Notes: generated by a model from the letters alone, not told the origin. DNA of 64,000 nt from JAFTYO01 sp045611785 (GCA_045611785.1 JAZKXV010000028.1:22736-86735), one strand, 5' to 3'; positions 33,838 to 42,745 are shown, numbered from the stretch's first letter. Program-made: numbers and translations.

Positions 33838-36800
33838 ATGCGTAAAAACTCAATATTTCGTACTATTTTTGCATTTATTGCTGCTTTGTGTTTCAGTTAT
33901 AACACATATGCAGCTTCATCTGCAGTTGTAAATTCTTTGTACAATTATGCACGTACTAAGCAGATAACTAAAGCCAGATACGTGATTAATAATATGGGTT
34001 ACAAAGTTGACACTAAGGATGAAGACGGTAATACCGCTTGGTGTATTGCTAAAGCTAAGAATGATATGCGTGCCATGGAAGTTCTACAACAACTTGGTGC
34101 AAATATAGATCAAAGCTGCGGTATGCCTTGGGGTACAATAGGAACTGTTTCTGCAGTTGCTGTTGCCGGCGGTGCTGCTGCAGCTCTTGGCGGCGGAGGC
34201 GGCGGAGGCGGCGGAAGCGGTTCTTGCTCCGACGTAGAATGTGGAGAAAATGCACACTGTGATAAGGGTGCATGTGTATGCGATAGTGGGTTTTTAGATA
34301 CAGAAGGCGATGGTAAATGTTATGCTGACTTAAAATGCGGTGAGCAAAAACACTCCATCGGTAAACAATATAAAAATTCTTGTGTTTGTGAGTTAGGCTA
34401 TGACGGAACATTGTGTGAAAAATGTGCTCCGGGTTATGATGTATATAATACTGATGAATGTCACTTAACAAAGATATGCCAAAACAACGGTAGACAAGAA
34501 GGCGATGAATGTTTGTGTATCAATGGTTGGACAGGTGATTTGTGCCAAACATGTGACGGTTTCATAGGCGATGATGGTGTATGCTATCCTTTACAAAATT
34601 GCCAACATGGTGGTAAACAATATAGAGATGAATGTAACTGCGAATCCGCAAACGGTTGGACCGGCGAGTTCTGTGATGTTTGTGAAAACTTTGAAGGAAC
34701 AGATGGTGTTTGCTACGAAGTTTTAGAGTGTAAATATGGTGGTAAACAAGTTAACGGCGAATGTGATTGTTCAACAGCAAACGGTTGGACCGGCGAATTT
34801 TGTGATGTTTGTGACGGTTTTGTAGCTGACAACGGCGTATGCTATCCTTTACAAAATTGCCAACATGGCGGTAAACAATATAGAGATGAATGTAACTGCG
34901 AATCCGCAAACGGTTGGACCGGCGAGTTCTGTGATGTTTGTGAAAAGTTTGAAGGTGAAGACGGTGGCTGCTATGAAGTGTTAGAATGTAAAAACGGCGG
35001 TACACAAGTTAACAATGCTTGTGAATGTGCAAACGGTTGGACCGGCGAATTCTGTGATGTTTGTGAAAACTTTGAAGGCTCTGACGGCGGTTGTTATGAA
35101 GTTTTATCATGTCAACACGGTGGTTATCAAGTTAACGGAACATGCGAATGTTCAACAGCTAGCGGTTGGACCGGTGAACTTTGTGAAGTTTGCGACGGTT
35201 TTATAGGTGACAACGGTGTTTGCTATGAAGATTTAGGTTGTACTACAAAAGGCGGTAAACAATATAGAGATACCTGCGATTGTTCAACTGCACAAGGTTG
35301 GGGAGGTGAACGTTGTGACGAATGTTCAACAATCGGCAAATTTGAAGGCTCTGACGGTGTTTGTTATGAAACATTAGCATGTGAAAACGGCAGTGTGCAA
35401 GATAATGCAATTTGTAACTGTGTCGATGGATGGGAAGGTACATTGTGTAACGAATGTAGCACTGTCGGTAAGTTTGAAGGAACAGATGGCGTTTGTTATG
35501 AAAAATTAGAGTGCGTTCGTGGCGGTGTACAAGTTAACGGCGAATGTGATTGCTCAGCAGCAAACGGTTGGACCGGTACACTTTGTGATGTTTGTGACGG
35601 CTTCTTTGCAGACAACGGTTACTGTTATGAAGCTTTAGACTGTGATGATCATGGTGGTTTCCAATATAGAGATACTTGTGACTGCTCAACAGCAAAAGGT
35701 TGGGGTGGCGATCTTTGTAACGAATGTTCAAGCATAGATAAAGTTGAAGGAACAGATGGCTTTTGTTATGAAAAATTAGATTGTGCTAATGATGGAACAC
35801 AAGTTAACGGCTACTGTGTTTGCGCTGGCAACTGGGGTGGCGATCTCTGTAATGAATGTACAGGTTTTGAAGGTGCTGACGGTGGTTGTTACGATGTGTT
35901 AGAATGTGAAAACGGCAGTACACAAGTAAACGACTCTTGCGGATGTATCAATGGTTGGAGCGGCACAACTTGTGGCGAGTGCGTAGGTTCTGCAAAAGAT
36001 GGCGTTTGTTATGCTCCTATGGGTTGCGCAAACGGTGGTGTTCAAGAAGGTGATGTATGTAACTGCGAATCTGCAAATGGTTGGGGCGGAGCACTTTGTG
36101 ATGAATGTTCAACCATAGGCAAAGCAGAAGGAACGGACGGCATTTGTTATGATAAAATTGAGTGCGGTCACGGCGGTTTACAAGTTAACAACACATGTAA
36201 TTGCGAATCTGCAAATGGTTGGGGCGGCAATCTTTGTAATGAATGTGAAAGTATCGGACGTTATGAAGGCGACGATGGTATTTGTTATGGCCCTAAAGGT
36301 TGTGTAAACGGTTCACAAACAGGAAACGAATGTATTTGTACAAACGGTTGGGAAGGCACATTGTGTGATGAGTGCGAATCGGTTGGCAGATTTGAAGGTG
36401 CAGACGGTTCTTGTTATGTTGCAATAAACTGCGGAGAACACGGAACTCAATTTAACAACACATGTGTTTGTGACGAAGGTTATACACGTAATTCTACAGG
36501 TGTGTGTGTAGCAGAGTCTGTAGCTGATAAAGTTGCTGCAAGTAACGAAAGAAATGCAAACTTTGTATTTGCTCCTGAAGAGGATGAAACAAATACATCA
36601 GGAACAAAAAACTGGACTAACTATAGCAATGACAACTACTATGGTAAAAAGTATGATGACGATGTTAACAGTCCGGTAGGTGACATTGTTGGTGATCAAT
36701 ATAACTTGTATATGGCATATGTTTTAAACCAAAATACTGGAGTTTCTGAGTTAGTTCAAGATGTAACAGTTAACTTAAACAACTATGGTGACGGTAATGT

Positions 36801-39800
36801 TTATGGTATTGCATCTGATGCAAACGTTAACAACATTTTGTTATCATATCTTGAATTAAGAGAAAATTTGGTTGATGGAGCAGATAAAAGACAAAATGTT
36901 AGCCTCATTGTTAATAACGGTGGAGAAATGAGAGCTGAAGATGGCTCAATATTGTATCCCGGTGAAAATATAATATCAGGCGGTAATGGTGCAACAGTAG
37001 GTGTTGTTGGTACATCATCAAATTTATATAATATGGTAGAATATGTGTTTGCAGGTGTTACAAACAATGTAGAGCGTTCATCATTAATTAAGGTTACAAG
37101 TGCGGGCTCAGGCGACACTATCGGTATGGCTACTGCAGATGGTAATATTAATAATGGTTTGTTCAGTGTGACAGGTTATGATATGCTTACTTATACAGGC
37201 CACAATGTTGTAACAGATAAGGCAGTGGTAGAAGTAGAAAATACGGCCGATGGTCTGGCTGCAGGTCTTTATAGTTTATTTTCAGGAACTGTTACAAACT
37301 CCGGTATTGTTACTGTGAAATCTAATAAAGGTGTGGCTGCGGGTCTAGTTAGCCAACTCACAATTACTAACAGCGGTAAAGTAGATGTAAGCAGTGCATT
37401 TGGTGATGTATTTGGTATTTATTCTAATTCTAGTGTTACAAACTCCGGTACAGTTGATGCTCAAACTGGTGGTAGCAATGTTACCGCTATTAATGCTACA
37501 AATATAACAAACTCTGGAGGTGTTTCTGCAACAACTACAGCAGATGGTGCAGAAGCCTATGGTTTAAAAGGAAACGGTAATGTTGGAAATGAAGATGAGA
37601 TTATTGTTTCAGCTAAAGGAAATGCATACGGTATACACAATAAAGGAACCACAAGAAACATCGGCGTTATAGATGTGGCATCAAGTACAGCCAAAGCTGT
37701 TGGTATATTGACTGAAGGAGATGTTCGTAACGATGGCGAGATATATGTTGAAGGTTTCAATGCTATTGGTATGGAGGTAACCAATTATACTGATTTAGAG
37801 AATACTGGAACAATAGATGTTTCTTCATTGATGAATGGTGAAGCGTATGGTGTTTGCACGCTTACAAACTCACATGGTACATTTACCAACTCTGGAGAGA
37901 TTTCGGTTGTTTCCGATCTCAATGCATATGGTGTTTATGCTGTAGATACAGACATTAATAACACAAATAATATAAATGTAGTATCATATAATGGGGATGC
38001 TGTAGGTATTAATCATGCCGAAGGTTCTTGGGGCGATGAAATTTATGATCATAGTAACGTAGGATCTATTAGTGTAACAGCATCTATGGGTGATGCATAC
38101 GGGGCTTCCTTAGATATTTCAAATTTTTACAATAATAACATTATAGAAGCAATTTCTGATCATGGTATAGCATATGGTATTTCTGCAGATAGATCATATA
38201 TTGAAAACAGTGGAAGCATACAAGCATCATCAGCATATGATGGTCAGGCAACAGGTATTGAAGTTTCTAGCAGTACTGTAGATAACTATTCTCAGATTAC
38301 TGTAAGCACTATAGAAGGAAATGCATATGGTATTTTTGCTATGGGTGGAAACATCAGAAGCAATGGAGATATTGTTGTTTCATCTGAAGATGGTGATGTA
38401 CAAGGTATTTCTGGCGATGCTAAAGTTGAAAACTATGGAAGCATACAAGCATCATCAGAAAGCGGCAATGTGATTGCTATAAACTCTGTTGATAATGAAG
38501 TCTTAAATGAAGACGTGGGATATATTTATGCAATCTCTGACATTGGTAAAGTATGGGGTATTTTAGGTGATGCGTCAACCATTACAAACAATGGAGAAAT
38601 TGAAGTTGATAGCAACAATACTGATCTTTCAGGTTATGCTGCATATGGTATTTCAAATGTTGGAGGAATTATTACCAATAACGGAAGTATTGTTGTAGAC
38701 GGATATACTAAACTTATAGGTATTAGTAGTAGCGGAAATGTTACCAACAATGGTTCTGTGGCAGTTTCTTCTGTAGGTGAATCATACGGTTTAGTATTAA
38801 ATTCTACTTATCAAGCATTAAACGCCGGAACTATAACTTCAATTTCTACCGGAAACATTGCTACAGGTGTATGGGCGACAGAAACTGAAAGCTTTCAGAA
38901 TACAACTGCCGGATCAATCATAGTAGAAACTAGTAACGATGCATATGGTATAAGAGGTGTAAATGCCTATAATATCAGAAATGATGGAAGTTTGAATATA
39001 ACATCATTTGGAGATGCATATGGTATATATGCTAGTGGAAGCGATGCTATATATAACAGTGGTTCAATTATAACTACAAGTTTTGAGAACGATTCAAATG
39101 GTGTGTTACAAGAAGGTGGATTGTTCCATAATGAAGACCTTGGTGTAATTAGAGCAGAAACAACAGCAGGTGAGGCATATGCTGTAGCTTCTTATGGCGG
39201 AACCGTTGTAAACGATGGCGAAATCCGTGCAGTATCAGCTGAAAACACTGCAATAGGTATTTATGCTGATTCTTCTCAAGTGGTAAACAATGATACAATC
39301 ACTGTAGATTCAACAAATGGTATAGCATGTGGTATTTATGCTGAAGAAAGTGAAATAATAAACAACGGAACTATTGTTGTAAAATCAATCAATGGTGATG
39401 CATATGGTATTTTTGCTAATGGCGGAACTGTTACAAACTCCGGTACCATTACAGTTCAAGATGTAAGTTGTATAGGAGATACATGTGACGGTGGTGCATC
39501 ACATATTGTACTTAACAATGGTGCTGTATATATCAACTCAGGTGTAACCTCATATGAAATGAGCTTAAATTTGGATGCATTCGGCGGAACAACATTGTTG
39601 GGTAAAAATGGTGTGTTTGAAGCAGAATCAATCAGTGGTACTTTGGGTGTAGATTCAAGTGTGGTTGCAGAAGGCTTTGAAGATACATATGTTGAACAAG
39701 CTGCTCTTAAGAGTGAAGAAATCGATGTTGATGTGTTCTCAAATTCTGCAATGTTTGAAGCAAGTGTTGAACAAGATCAAACAGACACAGCAAATGTTGT

Positions 39801-40866
39801 TATGACACGTAAGTCTTTTGAAGAATTGTCTTCAACTTCAGCAATTGCACAGTTCTTAGAAGAAAACTATAAGAACAAAAACAACTCTTTGTTGTTCAGC
39901 GAGCTCAAAAAAGCTGATACAGCAAGCTATGACACAACCGAAGCTCAAGCTTTAGGATATGCTTTGTTGCCAAACTTTGCACATGAAAACATGAATGTGT
40001 TCAGAAACTTAAATGCAACATTGACCGATGAGTTGTTTACAGCAACAGGTGTTGAACGCAAGATGGTAGGATATGACTATTTGTATCAATCTCGTGATGA
40101 TATAGGTACATTAAGCGGTTATGAAAACTATGCTAACACAATGTACTTTATGTATGACGTGGAAGGCGATGACCTTATCAGAAGAGGTTTTGGTATGAGC
40201 ATAACCCAATTCAGAAGCGACTATGAAGACGATTCAAACCGCAAAGATTTGGTTGTACAAGCTTTAATTCCGGTTTCTTATGTTGATGAAAACGGCTTTA
40301 ACTTTGCAACAGTTCTTCGTGCCGGTTATTCAGACGGCGAATATGAACGTCAATCTTTGAACAAGAAGTTTGAAGCAGATCTTACATCTTGGGTATATGG
40401 TTTGAGCAATGCCGTTAAATATAACATTAACTTAGGCTTTATGGTTGTTGAACCAACTGCAGAGTTAAATGTATTGGGCTTCTATCAAGATGAAATTGAC
40501 GAAGGCGACAATGCTAGTGCATTAAAAGTTGATGCTCAAAATCATTTATCTGTTGAGGCAGGTGTTGGCTTGAACTTAAGAAAAGATGTTGAATTAAGCC
40601 ATAAGAGCCGTTTGAGCTTTAAGGCAGGCGCAATGTACTATCATGAATTTGCTAAGCCTTATTATGACTTAGACGCTTCAATGAACGGAATGAGCGGCTC
40701 ATATAATATTACAGATTATGAAAGAGTTTATGATCGTGATAGAGCTGTGTTGAGCGGACAAATTGACTTTAGTTATAAACCGTTCACATTCTATGGTAAG
40801 TTCAAACAGTTTATTGAAGACGATAATCCGTTTGAAGTAAACGCAGGTATTAAATTTAACTTCTAA
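33838..40866 (+). CDS. Giant EGF-like repeat autotransporter
   Basis: The 2342-residue surface protein has a signal peptide (residues 1-25, ending NTYAASS), an ankyrin-like segment (about 28-92, KDEDGNTAWCIAKAKNDMRA), a polyglycine linker (about 116-131) and 18 EGF-like units of 38-47 residues (about 128-895), six Cys each, on the pattern GG.Q.....C.C..A.GWTG..CD.C. A beta-helix passenger follows (about 900-1960) with repeats ending in AYGI. The C-terminal 270 residues form the autotransporter barrel, ending in GIKFNF with terminal Phe. It sits alone, with GAGG before the ATG and a terminator behind. The likely role is adhesion. Confidence 0.9.
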   Translation: MRKNSIFRTIFAFIAALCFSYNTYAASSAVVNSLYNYARTKQITKARYVINNMGYKVDTKDEDGNTAWCIAKAKNDMRAMEVLQQLGANIDQSCGMPWGTIGTVSAVAVAGGAAAALGGGGGGGGGSGSCSDVECGENAHCDKGACVCDSGFLDTEGDGKCYADLKCGEQKHSIGKQYKNSCVCELGYDGTLCEKCAPGYDVYNTDECHLTKICQNNGRQEGDECLCINGWTGDLCQTCDGFIGDDGVCYPLQNCQHGGKQYRDECNCESANGWTGEFCDVCENFEGTDGVCYEVLECKYGGKQVNGECDCSTANGWTGEFCDVCDGFVADNGVCYPLQNCQHGGKQYRDECNCESANGWTGEFCDVCEKFEGEDGGCYEVLECKNGGTQVNNACECANGWTGEFCDVCENFEGSDGGCYEVLSCQHGGYQVNGTCECSTASGWTGELCEVCDGFIGDNGVCYEDLGCTTKGGKQYRDTCDCSTAQGWGGERCDECSTIGKFEGSDGVCYETLACENGSVQDNAICNCVDGWEGTLCNECSTVGKFEGTDGVCYEKLECVRGGVQVNGECDCSAANGWTGTLCDVCDGFFADNGYCYEALDCDDHGGFQYRDTCDCSTAKGWGGDLCNECSSIDKVEGTDGFCYEKLDCANDGTQVNGYCVCAGNWGGDLCNECTGFEGADGGCYDVLECENGSTQVNDSCGCINGWSGTTCGECVGSAKDGVCYAPMGCANGGVQEGDVCNCESANGWGGALCDECSTIGKAEGTDGICYDKIECGHGGLQVNNTCNCESANGWGGNLCNECESIGRYEGDDGICYGPKGCVNGSQTGNECICTNGWEGTLCDECESVGRFEGADGSCYVAINCGEHGTQFNNTCVCDEGYTRNSTGVCVAESVADKVAASNERNANFVFAPEEDETNTSGTKNWTNYSNDNYYGKKYDDDVNSPVGDIVGDQYNLYMAYVLNQNTGVSELVQDVTVNLNNYGDGNVYGIASDANVNNILLSYLELRENLVDGADKRQNVSLIVNNGGEMRAEDGSILYPGENIISGGNGATVGVVGTSSNLYNMVEYVFAGVTNNVERSSLIKVTSAGSGDTIGMATADGNINNGLFSVTGYDMLTYTGHNVVTDKAVVEVENTADGLAAGLYSLFSGTVTNSGIVTVKSNKGVAAGLVSQLTITNSGKVDVSSAFGDVFGIYSNSSVTNSGTVDAQTGGSNVTAINATNITNSGGVSATTTADGAEAYGLKGNGNVGNEDEIIVSAKGNAYGIHNKGTTRNIGVIDVASSTAKAVGILTEGDVRNDGEIYVEGFNAIGMEVTNYTDLENTGTIDVSSLMNGEAYGVCTLTNSHGTFTNSGEISVVSDLNAYGVYAVDTDINNTNNINVVSYNGDAVGINHAEGSWGDEIYDHSNVGSISVTASMGDAYGASLDISNFYNNNIIEAISDHGIAYGISADRSYIENSGSIQASSAYDGQATGIEVSSSTVDNYSQITVSTIEGNAYGIFAMGGNIRSNGDIVVSSEDGDVQGISGDAKVENYGSIQASSESGNVIAINSVDNEVLNEDVGYIYAISDIGKVWGILGDASTITNNGEIEVDSNNTDLSGYAAYGISNVGGIITNNGSIVVDGYTKLIGISSSGNVTNNGSVAVSSVGESYGLVLNSTYQALNAGTITSISTGNIATGVWATETESFQNTTAGSIIVETSNDAYGIRGVNAYNIRNDGSLNITSFGDAYGIYASGSDAIYNSGSIITTSFENDSNGVLQEGGLFHNEDLGVIRAETTAGEAYAVASYGGTVVNDGEIRAVSAENTAIGIYADSSQVVNNDTITVDSTNGIACGIYAEESEIINNGTIVVKSINGDAYGIFANGGTVTNSGTITVQDVSCIGDTCDGGASHIVLNNGAVYINSGVTSYEMSLNLDAFGGTTLLGKNGVFEAESISGTLGVDSSVVAEGFEDTYVEQAALKSEEIDVDVFSNSAMFEASVEQDQTDTANVVMTRKSFEELSSTSAIAQFLEENYKNKNNSLLFSELKKADTASYDTTEAQALGYALLPNFAHENMNVFRNLNATLTDELFTATGVERKMVGYDYLYQSRDDIGTLSGYENYANTMYFMYDVEGDDLIRRGFGMSITQFRSDYEDDSNRKDLVVQALIPVSYVDENGFNFATVLRAGYSDGEYERQSLNKKFEADLTSWVYGLSNAVKYNINLGFMVVEPTAELNVLGFYQDEIDEGDNASALKVDAQNHLSVEAGVGLNLRKDVELSHKSRLSFKAGAMYYHEFAKPYYDLDASMNGMSGSYNITDYERVYDRDRAVLSGQIDFSYKPFTFYGKFKQFIEDDNPFEVNAGIKFNF
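34581..34688 (+). repeat. 108-bp direct repeat within the EGF region, copy A
   Basis: This block encodes unit 3/4 of the EGF array and is repeated at 34839-34946 with one base change visible (TGGTGG against TGGCGG). The offset is 258 bp, two EGF units. Confidence 0.9.
34839..34946 (+). repeat. 108-bp direct repeat within the EGF region, copy B
   Basis: Near-identical partner of 34581-34688. Synonymous positions are conserved too, pointing to recent duplication or gene conversion. Confidence 0.9.
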
Positions 40867-40880
40867 GTTAAACTTGAAAC

Positions 40881-40914
40881 AAAAAAAGGCATCATCAATT
40901 TGATGCCTTTTTTG
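40881..40914 (+). terminator. Autotransporter gene terminator
   Basis: AAAAAGGCATCA, short loop, TGATGCCTTTTTT directly after the stop. Confidence 0.9.
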
Positions 40915-40980
40915 TTGTGCCTGATAATGACAGTTAAAAGCTGTGCATATATACGACAACAAAAAATCGAAATAAAAACA

Positions 40981-41009
40981 TTGACATTTGATTTAATTTG
41001 TACTAACAC
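40981..41009 (+). promoter_or_regulatory. Pilin promoter
   Basis: TTGACA (40981-40986) and TAACAC (41004-41009) are 17 bp apart. Transcription from here gives a leader of about 235 bases before the pilin ATG. Confidence 0.55.
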
Positions 41010-41015
41010 TTTTAT

Positions 41016-41252
41016 TAAGTGGTCGAGTTGGCCACTTGGAACTTAACAATTCCTTGGTAACGCGTCTTAGTATAGGGACGTTAAAATTTATACGCCGACT
41101 GGTTATTTCATAAATGGCTGGAAGGCGGTAAAATAAACCTTGCGGTCAATATACCGCGCTATCTCGTTATCATAGTTGTTAACTTCCAGTCGCTTCTTTT
41201 ATAGGGCGATTTTTTTTATTTAAGTAACTTACATAAAAAAAGGAAGATAATT
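41016..41252 (+). promoter_or_regulatory. Structured pilin leader with terminator and competing helices
   Basis: The leader has a hairpin AAGTGG/CCACTT at about 41019-41040 and GCGGT/ACCGC at about 41142-41156. Segment 41183-41192 (CTTCCAGTCG) can pair with GGCTGGAAG (41116-41124), or its last seven bases with CGACTGG (41096-41102). Its AGTCG (41188-41192) also starts a terminator stem, AGTCGCTT/GGGCGATT (41188-41211), followed by T residues. The pairings exclude one another, the logic of a transcription attenuator or riboswitch. No known aptamer was recognised. AAGGAAG then precedes the ATG. Confidence 0.55.
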
Positions 41253-41969
41253 ATGAAATATGTAAATGAAAATGGTAGAAGTATGGTTGAAATGCTCGGC
41301 GTTTTAGCTATTATCGGTGTGCTTTCAGTTGGCGGTATTGCCGGTTATTCTAAAGCAATGAACAAATTTAAAGTCAACAAAACAACTGACCAAGTTTCAA
41401 TGTTAGTGGCTAATATCAGAACAATTTATTCTACACAAGGAAACTACAAAGGTTTAAATGAAGCTGCTGCTATTAGCTTTGGCGTTGTTCCAAATGATAT
41501 GATTGATGGTACTAGCCTTAAAAATGCATTTGGCGGTGCTGTATATATTAAAGCTGCTGCAGCTCGTTCTACAGCTACTGCTGCACCTGAAGCATTTATC
41601 ATTGAATATCAAGGGTTATCACAAGAAGCTTGTGTAACCATCGCAACAGGTGACTGGGGTTCTGGTCAATCTTCAGGCTTATTAGGTATTGCTGCTGCTG
41701 GTTCTGCAGGTGCTGGTGGTGTTTTAGCTTCTACTTATACAGATAGTGTTACTGTAGGTCAAATAGGTACATTTACTGAAGTTGGTGGAACTGCTAGTGG
41801 AGGAACAACTCCAAGTCCTAGTGCAGGTGCAGCAGCAGGTTTAGCTTTAGCTGCTCCAGGTGCTACTGAATCTGGCAGCCTTTATCCAACACCAATGCCT
41901 GTTACTGCAGCTGTTACTGCTTGTAACGGTACAGGTACTGTTAACTCAGTTGCTTGGAAATACTACTAA
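41253..41969 (+). CDS. Type IV pilin-like protein
   Basis: A 238-residue prepilin with a short leader ending in Gly8 and the processing site G|RSMVE; Glu at +5 is the assembly residue. The hydrophobic helix is MLGVLAIIGVLSVGGIAGYS. The globular part has one Cys in SQEACVTIA and one in TACNGTG, a likely disulfide pair at the C-terminal end. Between them lies an Ala/Gly/Ser/Thr/Pro-rich insert of low complexity (about 145-215). It would be the major subunit of a type IV pilus or pseudopilus; no assembly genes are in the window. Confidence 0.82.
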   Translation: MKYVNENGRSMVEMLGVLAIIGVLSVGGIAGYSKAMNKFKVNKTTDQVSMLVANIRTIYSTQGNYKGLNEAAAISFGVVPNDMIDGTSLKNAFGGAVYIKAAAARSTATAAPEAFIIEYQGLSQEACVTIATGDWGSGQSSGLLGIAAAGSAGAGGVLASTYTDSVTVGQIGTFTEVGGTASGGTTPSPSAGAAAGLALAAPGATESGSLYPTPMPVTAAVTACNGTGTVNSVAWKYY

Positions 41970-42018
41970 AAACCTTACATATTCCTAAGGTTATACTTAC
42001 AAAACTTACAAAACTTAC

Positions 42019-42053
42019 AAAAAAAAGAAGAGGTGAAAGCCTCTTCTTTTTTT
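42019..42053 (+). terminator. Pilin gene terminator
   Basis: AAAAGAAGAGG, six-base loop, CCTCTTCTTTTTTT. It is preceded by three tandem copies of a ten-base unit (AAAACTTACA) at about 41996-42022. Confidence 0.88.
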
Positions 42054-42073
42054 ATATCCTCTCTCTTTACTGT

Positions 42074-42262
42074 CACCCCTCGGTGGTTTTAACCGCCGTC
42101 AAGGGGTCTTTGTTAGATGCCTTGACAACCTCCATTGCCTGTCGAGGCATGACAGAATATGAACTCCCTCACTCTGTCATACTCGTGCCTGAATGAAGTG
42201 CCATCTTTCCTTTGTCATACTCGTGCCCGAACAAAGTGAGGAATAGACACGAGTATCCAAGG
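42074..42262. repeat. Cluster of palindromic intergenic repeats
   Basis: There are three inverted repeats in a row. ACCCCT...AGGGGT encloses CGG-GGTT/AACC-CCG (about 42076-42108). TGCCT-GACA pairs with TGTC-AGGCA (about 42119-42150). ATACTCGTG pairs with CACGAGTAT (about 42214-42258). The TGTCATACTCGTGCC start of the last is repeated in part at about 42173-42190. The form resembles dispersed palindromic elements of proteobacterial intergenic regions. No protein frame is credible here. Confidence 0.55.
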
Positions 42263-42317
42263 AATAATAAGGCAATAAATATTGGGGGTTATATATTAAA
42301 TTAATGGCAAAAAACAC

Positions 42318-42346
42318 TTGCTTTTAAGGGGGTGCAGCTTTAATAT
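42318..42346 (+). promoter_or_regulatory. Promoter of structured RNA 1
   Basis: TTGCTT (42318-42323), 17 bp, TAATAT (42341-42346); the same elements and spacing precede the second copy. Confidence 0.7.
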
Positions 42347-42352
42347 TGAAAT

Positions 42353-42512
42353 ATCGTCAAATGGCGATGGTGCTTCAAAAACATCAAAACTTAGCAAGGC
42401 TCCTTGTAAAGGGGAGTTTCTGATATAAGGCTTTTTTGTAAAAGCTCGAATAAAGAAAGCTGATGCTAAGCAGTTTTTGAGCTCCCCGCTTTGTTTTTTC
42501 AAAGCGGATTTG
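42353..42512 (+). ncRNA. Structured small RNA 1 of a tandem pair
   Basis: A predicted RNA of about 160 bases ends in a terminator (CCGCTTTG/CAAAGCGG, 42486-42507). Its 5' hairpin is ATCG/CGAT. A long helix joins TTCAAAAAC (42374-42382) to GTTTTTGAG (42473-42481) and CTTAGCA (42390-42396) to TGCTAAG (42464-42470). Inside are GATATAAG, hairpin GCTTTT/AAAAGC, then CTCGAATAA. GGGGAG (42411-42416) can pair with CTCCCC (42482-42487) as a pseudoknot. The second copy keeps all of this with other bases. No known family was recognised. Confidence 0.65.
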
Positions 42513-42536
42513 TTTTATGTCAAAAACAAAAAATAC

Positions 42537-42565
42537 TTGCTTTTAAGATGGTGCAACTTTAATAT
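42537..42565 (+). promoter_or_regulatory. Promoter of structured RNA 2
   Basis: TTGCTT (42537-42542), 17 bp, TAATAT (42560-42565). The spacer also resembles that of copy 1. Confidence 0.7.
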
Positions 42566-42571
42566 GGAGAT

Positions 42572-42718
42572 ATCGTCAAATGGCGGTGATGTCCGAAAGA
42601 CATATACAATAAGTCCCTTTTGGGGAGTGGAGGATATAAGGTGTTTTTTACACTCGAATAACTCCGTCTGCATTGTACAGTCTTTCGGCTCCCCACCTTG
42701 TTAACTAAGGTGGTTTTT
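42572..42718 (+). ncRNA. Structured small RNA 2 of a tandem pair
   Basis: A predicted RNA of about 147 bases with terminator CCACCTT/AAGGTGG and six T residues (42693-42719). The long helix is CCGAAAGAC (42593-42601) with GTCTTTCGG (42680-42688), then TACAAT (42605-42610) with ATTGTA (42672-42677), broken on the 3' side by the same CA bulge as copy 1. GATATAAG (42633-42640), hairpin GTGT/ACAC and CTCGAATAA (42653-42661) follow. GGGGAG (42622-42627) and CTCCCC (42689-42694) are again complementary. It sits just upstream of an HTH gene. Confidence 0.65.
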
Positions 42719-42745
42719 TGTTTTATAAGCGTGTGAGGATACAAA

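Noticed and set aside
34055..35731. Several His/Arg-rich minus-strand frames opposite the EGF region
   Set aside because: They are mirror frames of the cysteine-rich repeats and carry no start signals.
34240..36500. Regular repeats considered as CRISPR or other array
   Set aside because: The repeats lie in one continuous reading frame and encode EGF-like units; there is no repeat-spacer pattern.
41016..41220. Pilin leader considered as a c-di-GMP riboswitch
   Set aside because: I could not find the conserved class I or class II c-di-GMP aptamer segments, so only a generic attenuator is claimed.
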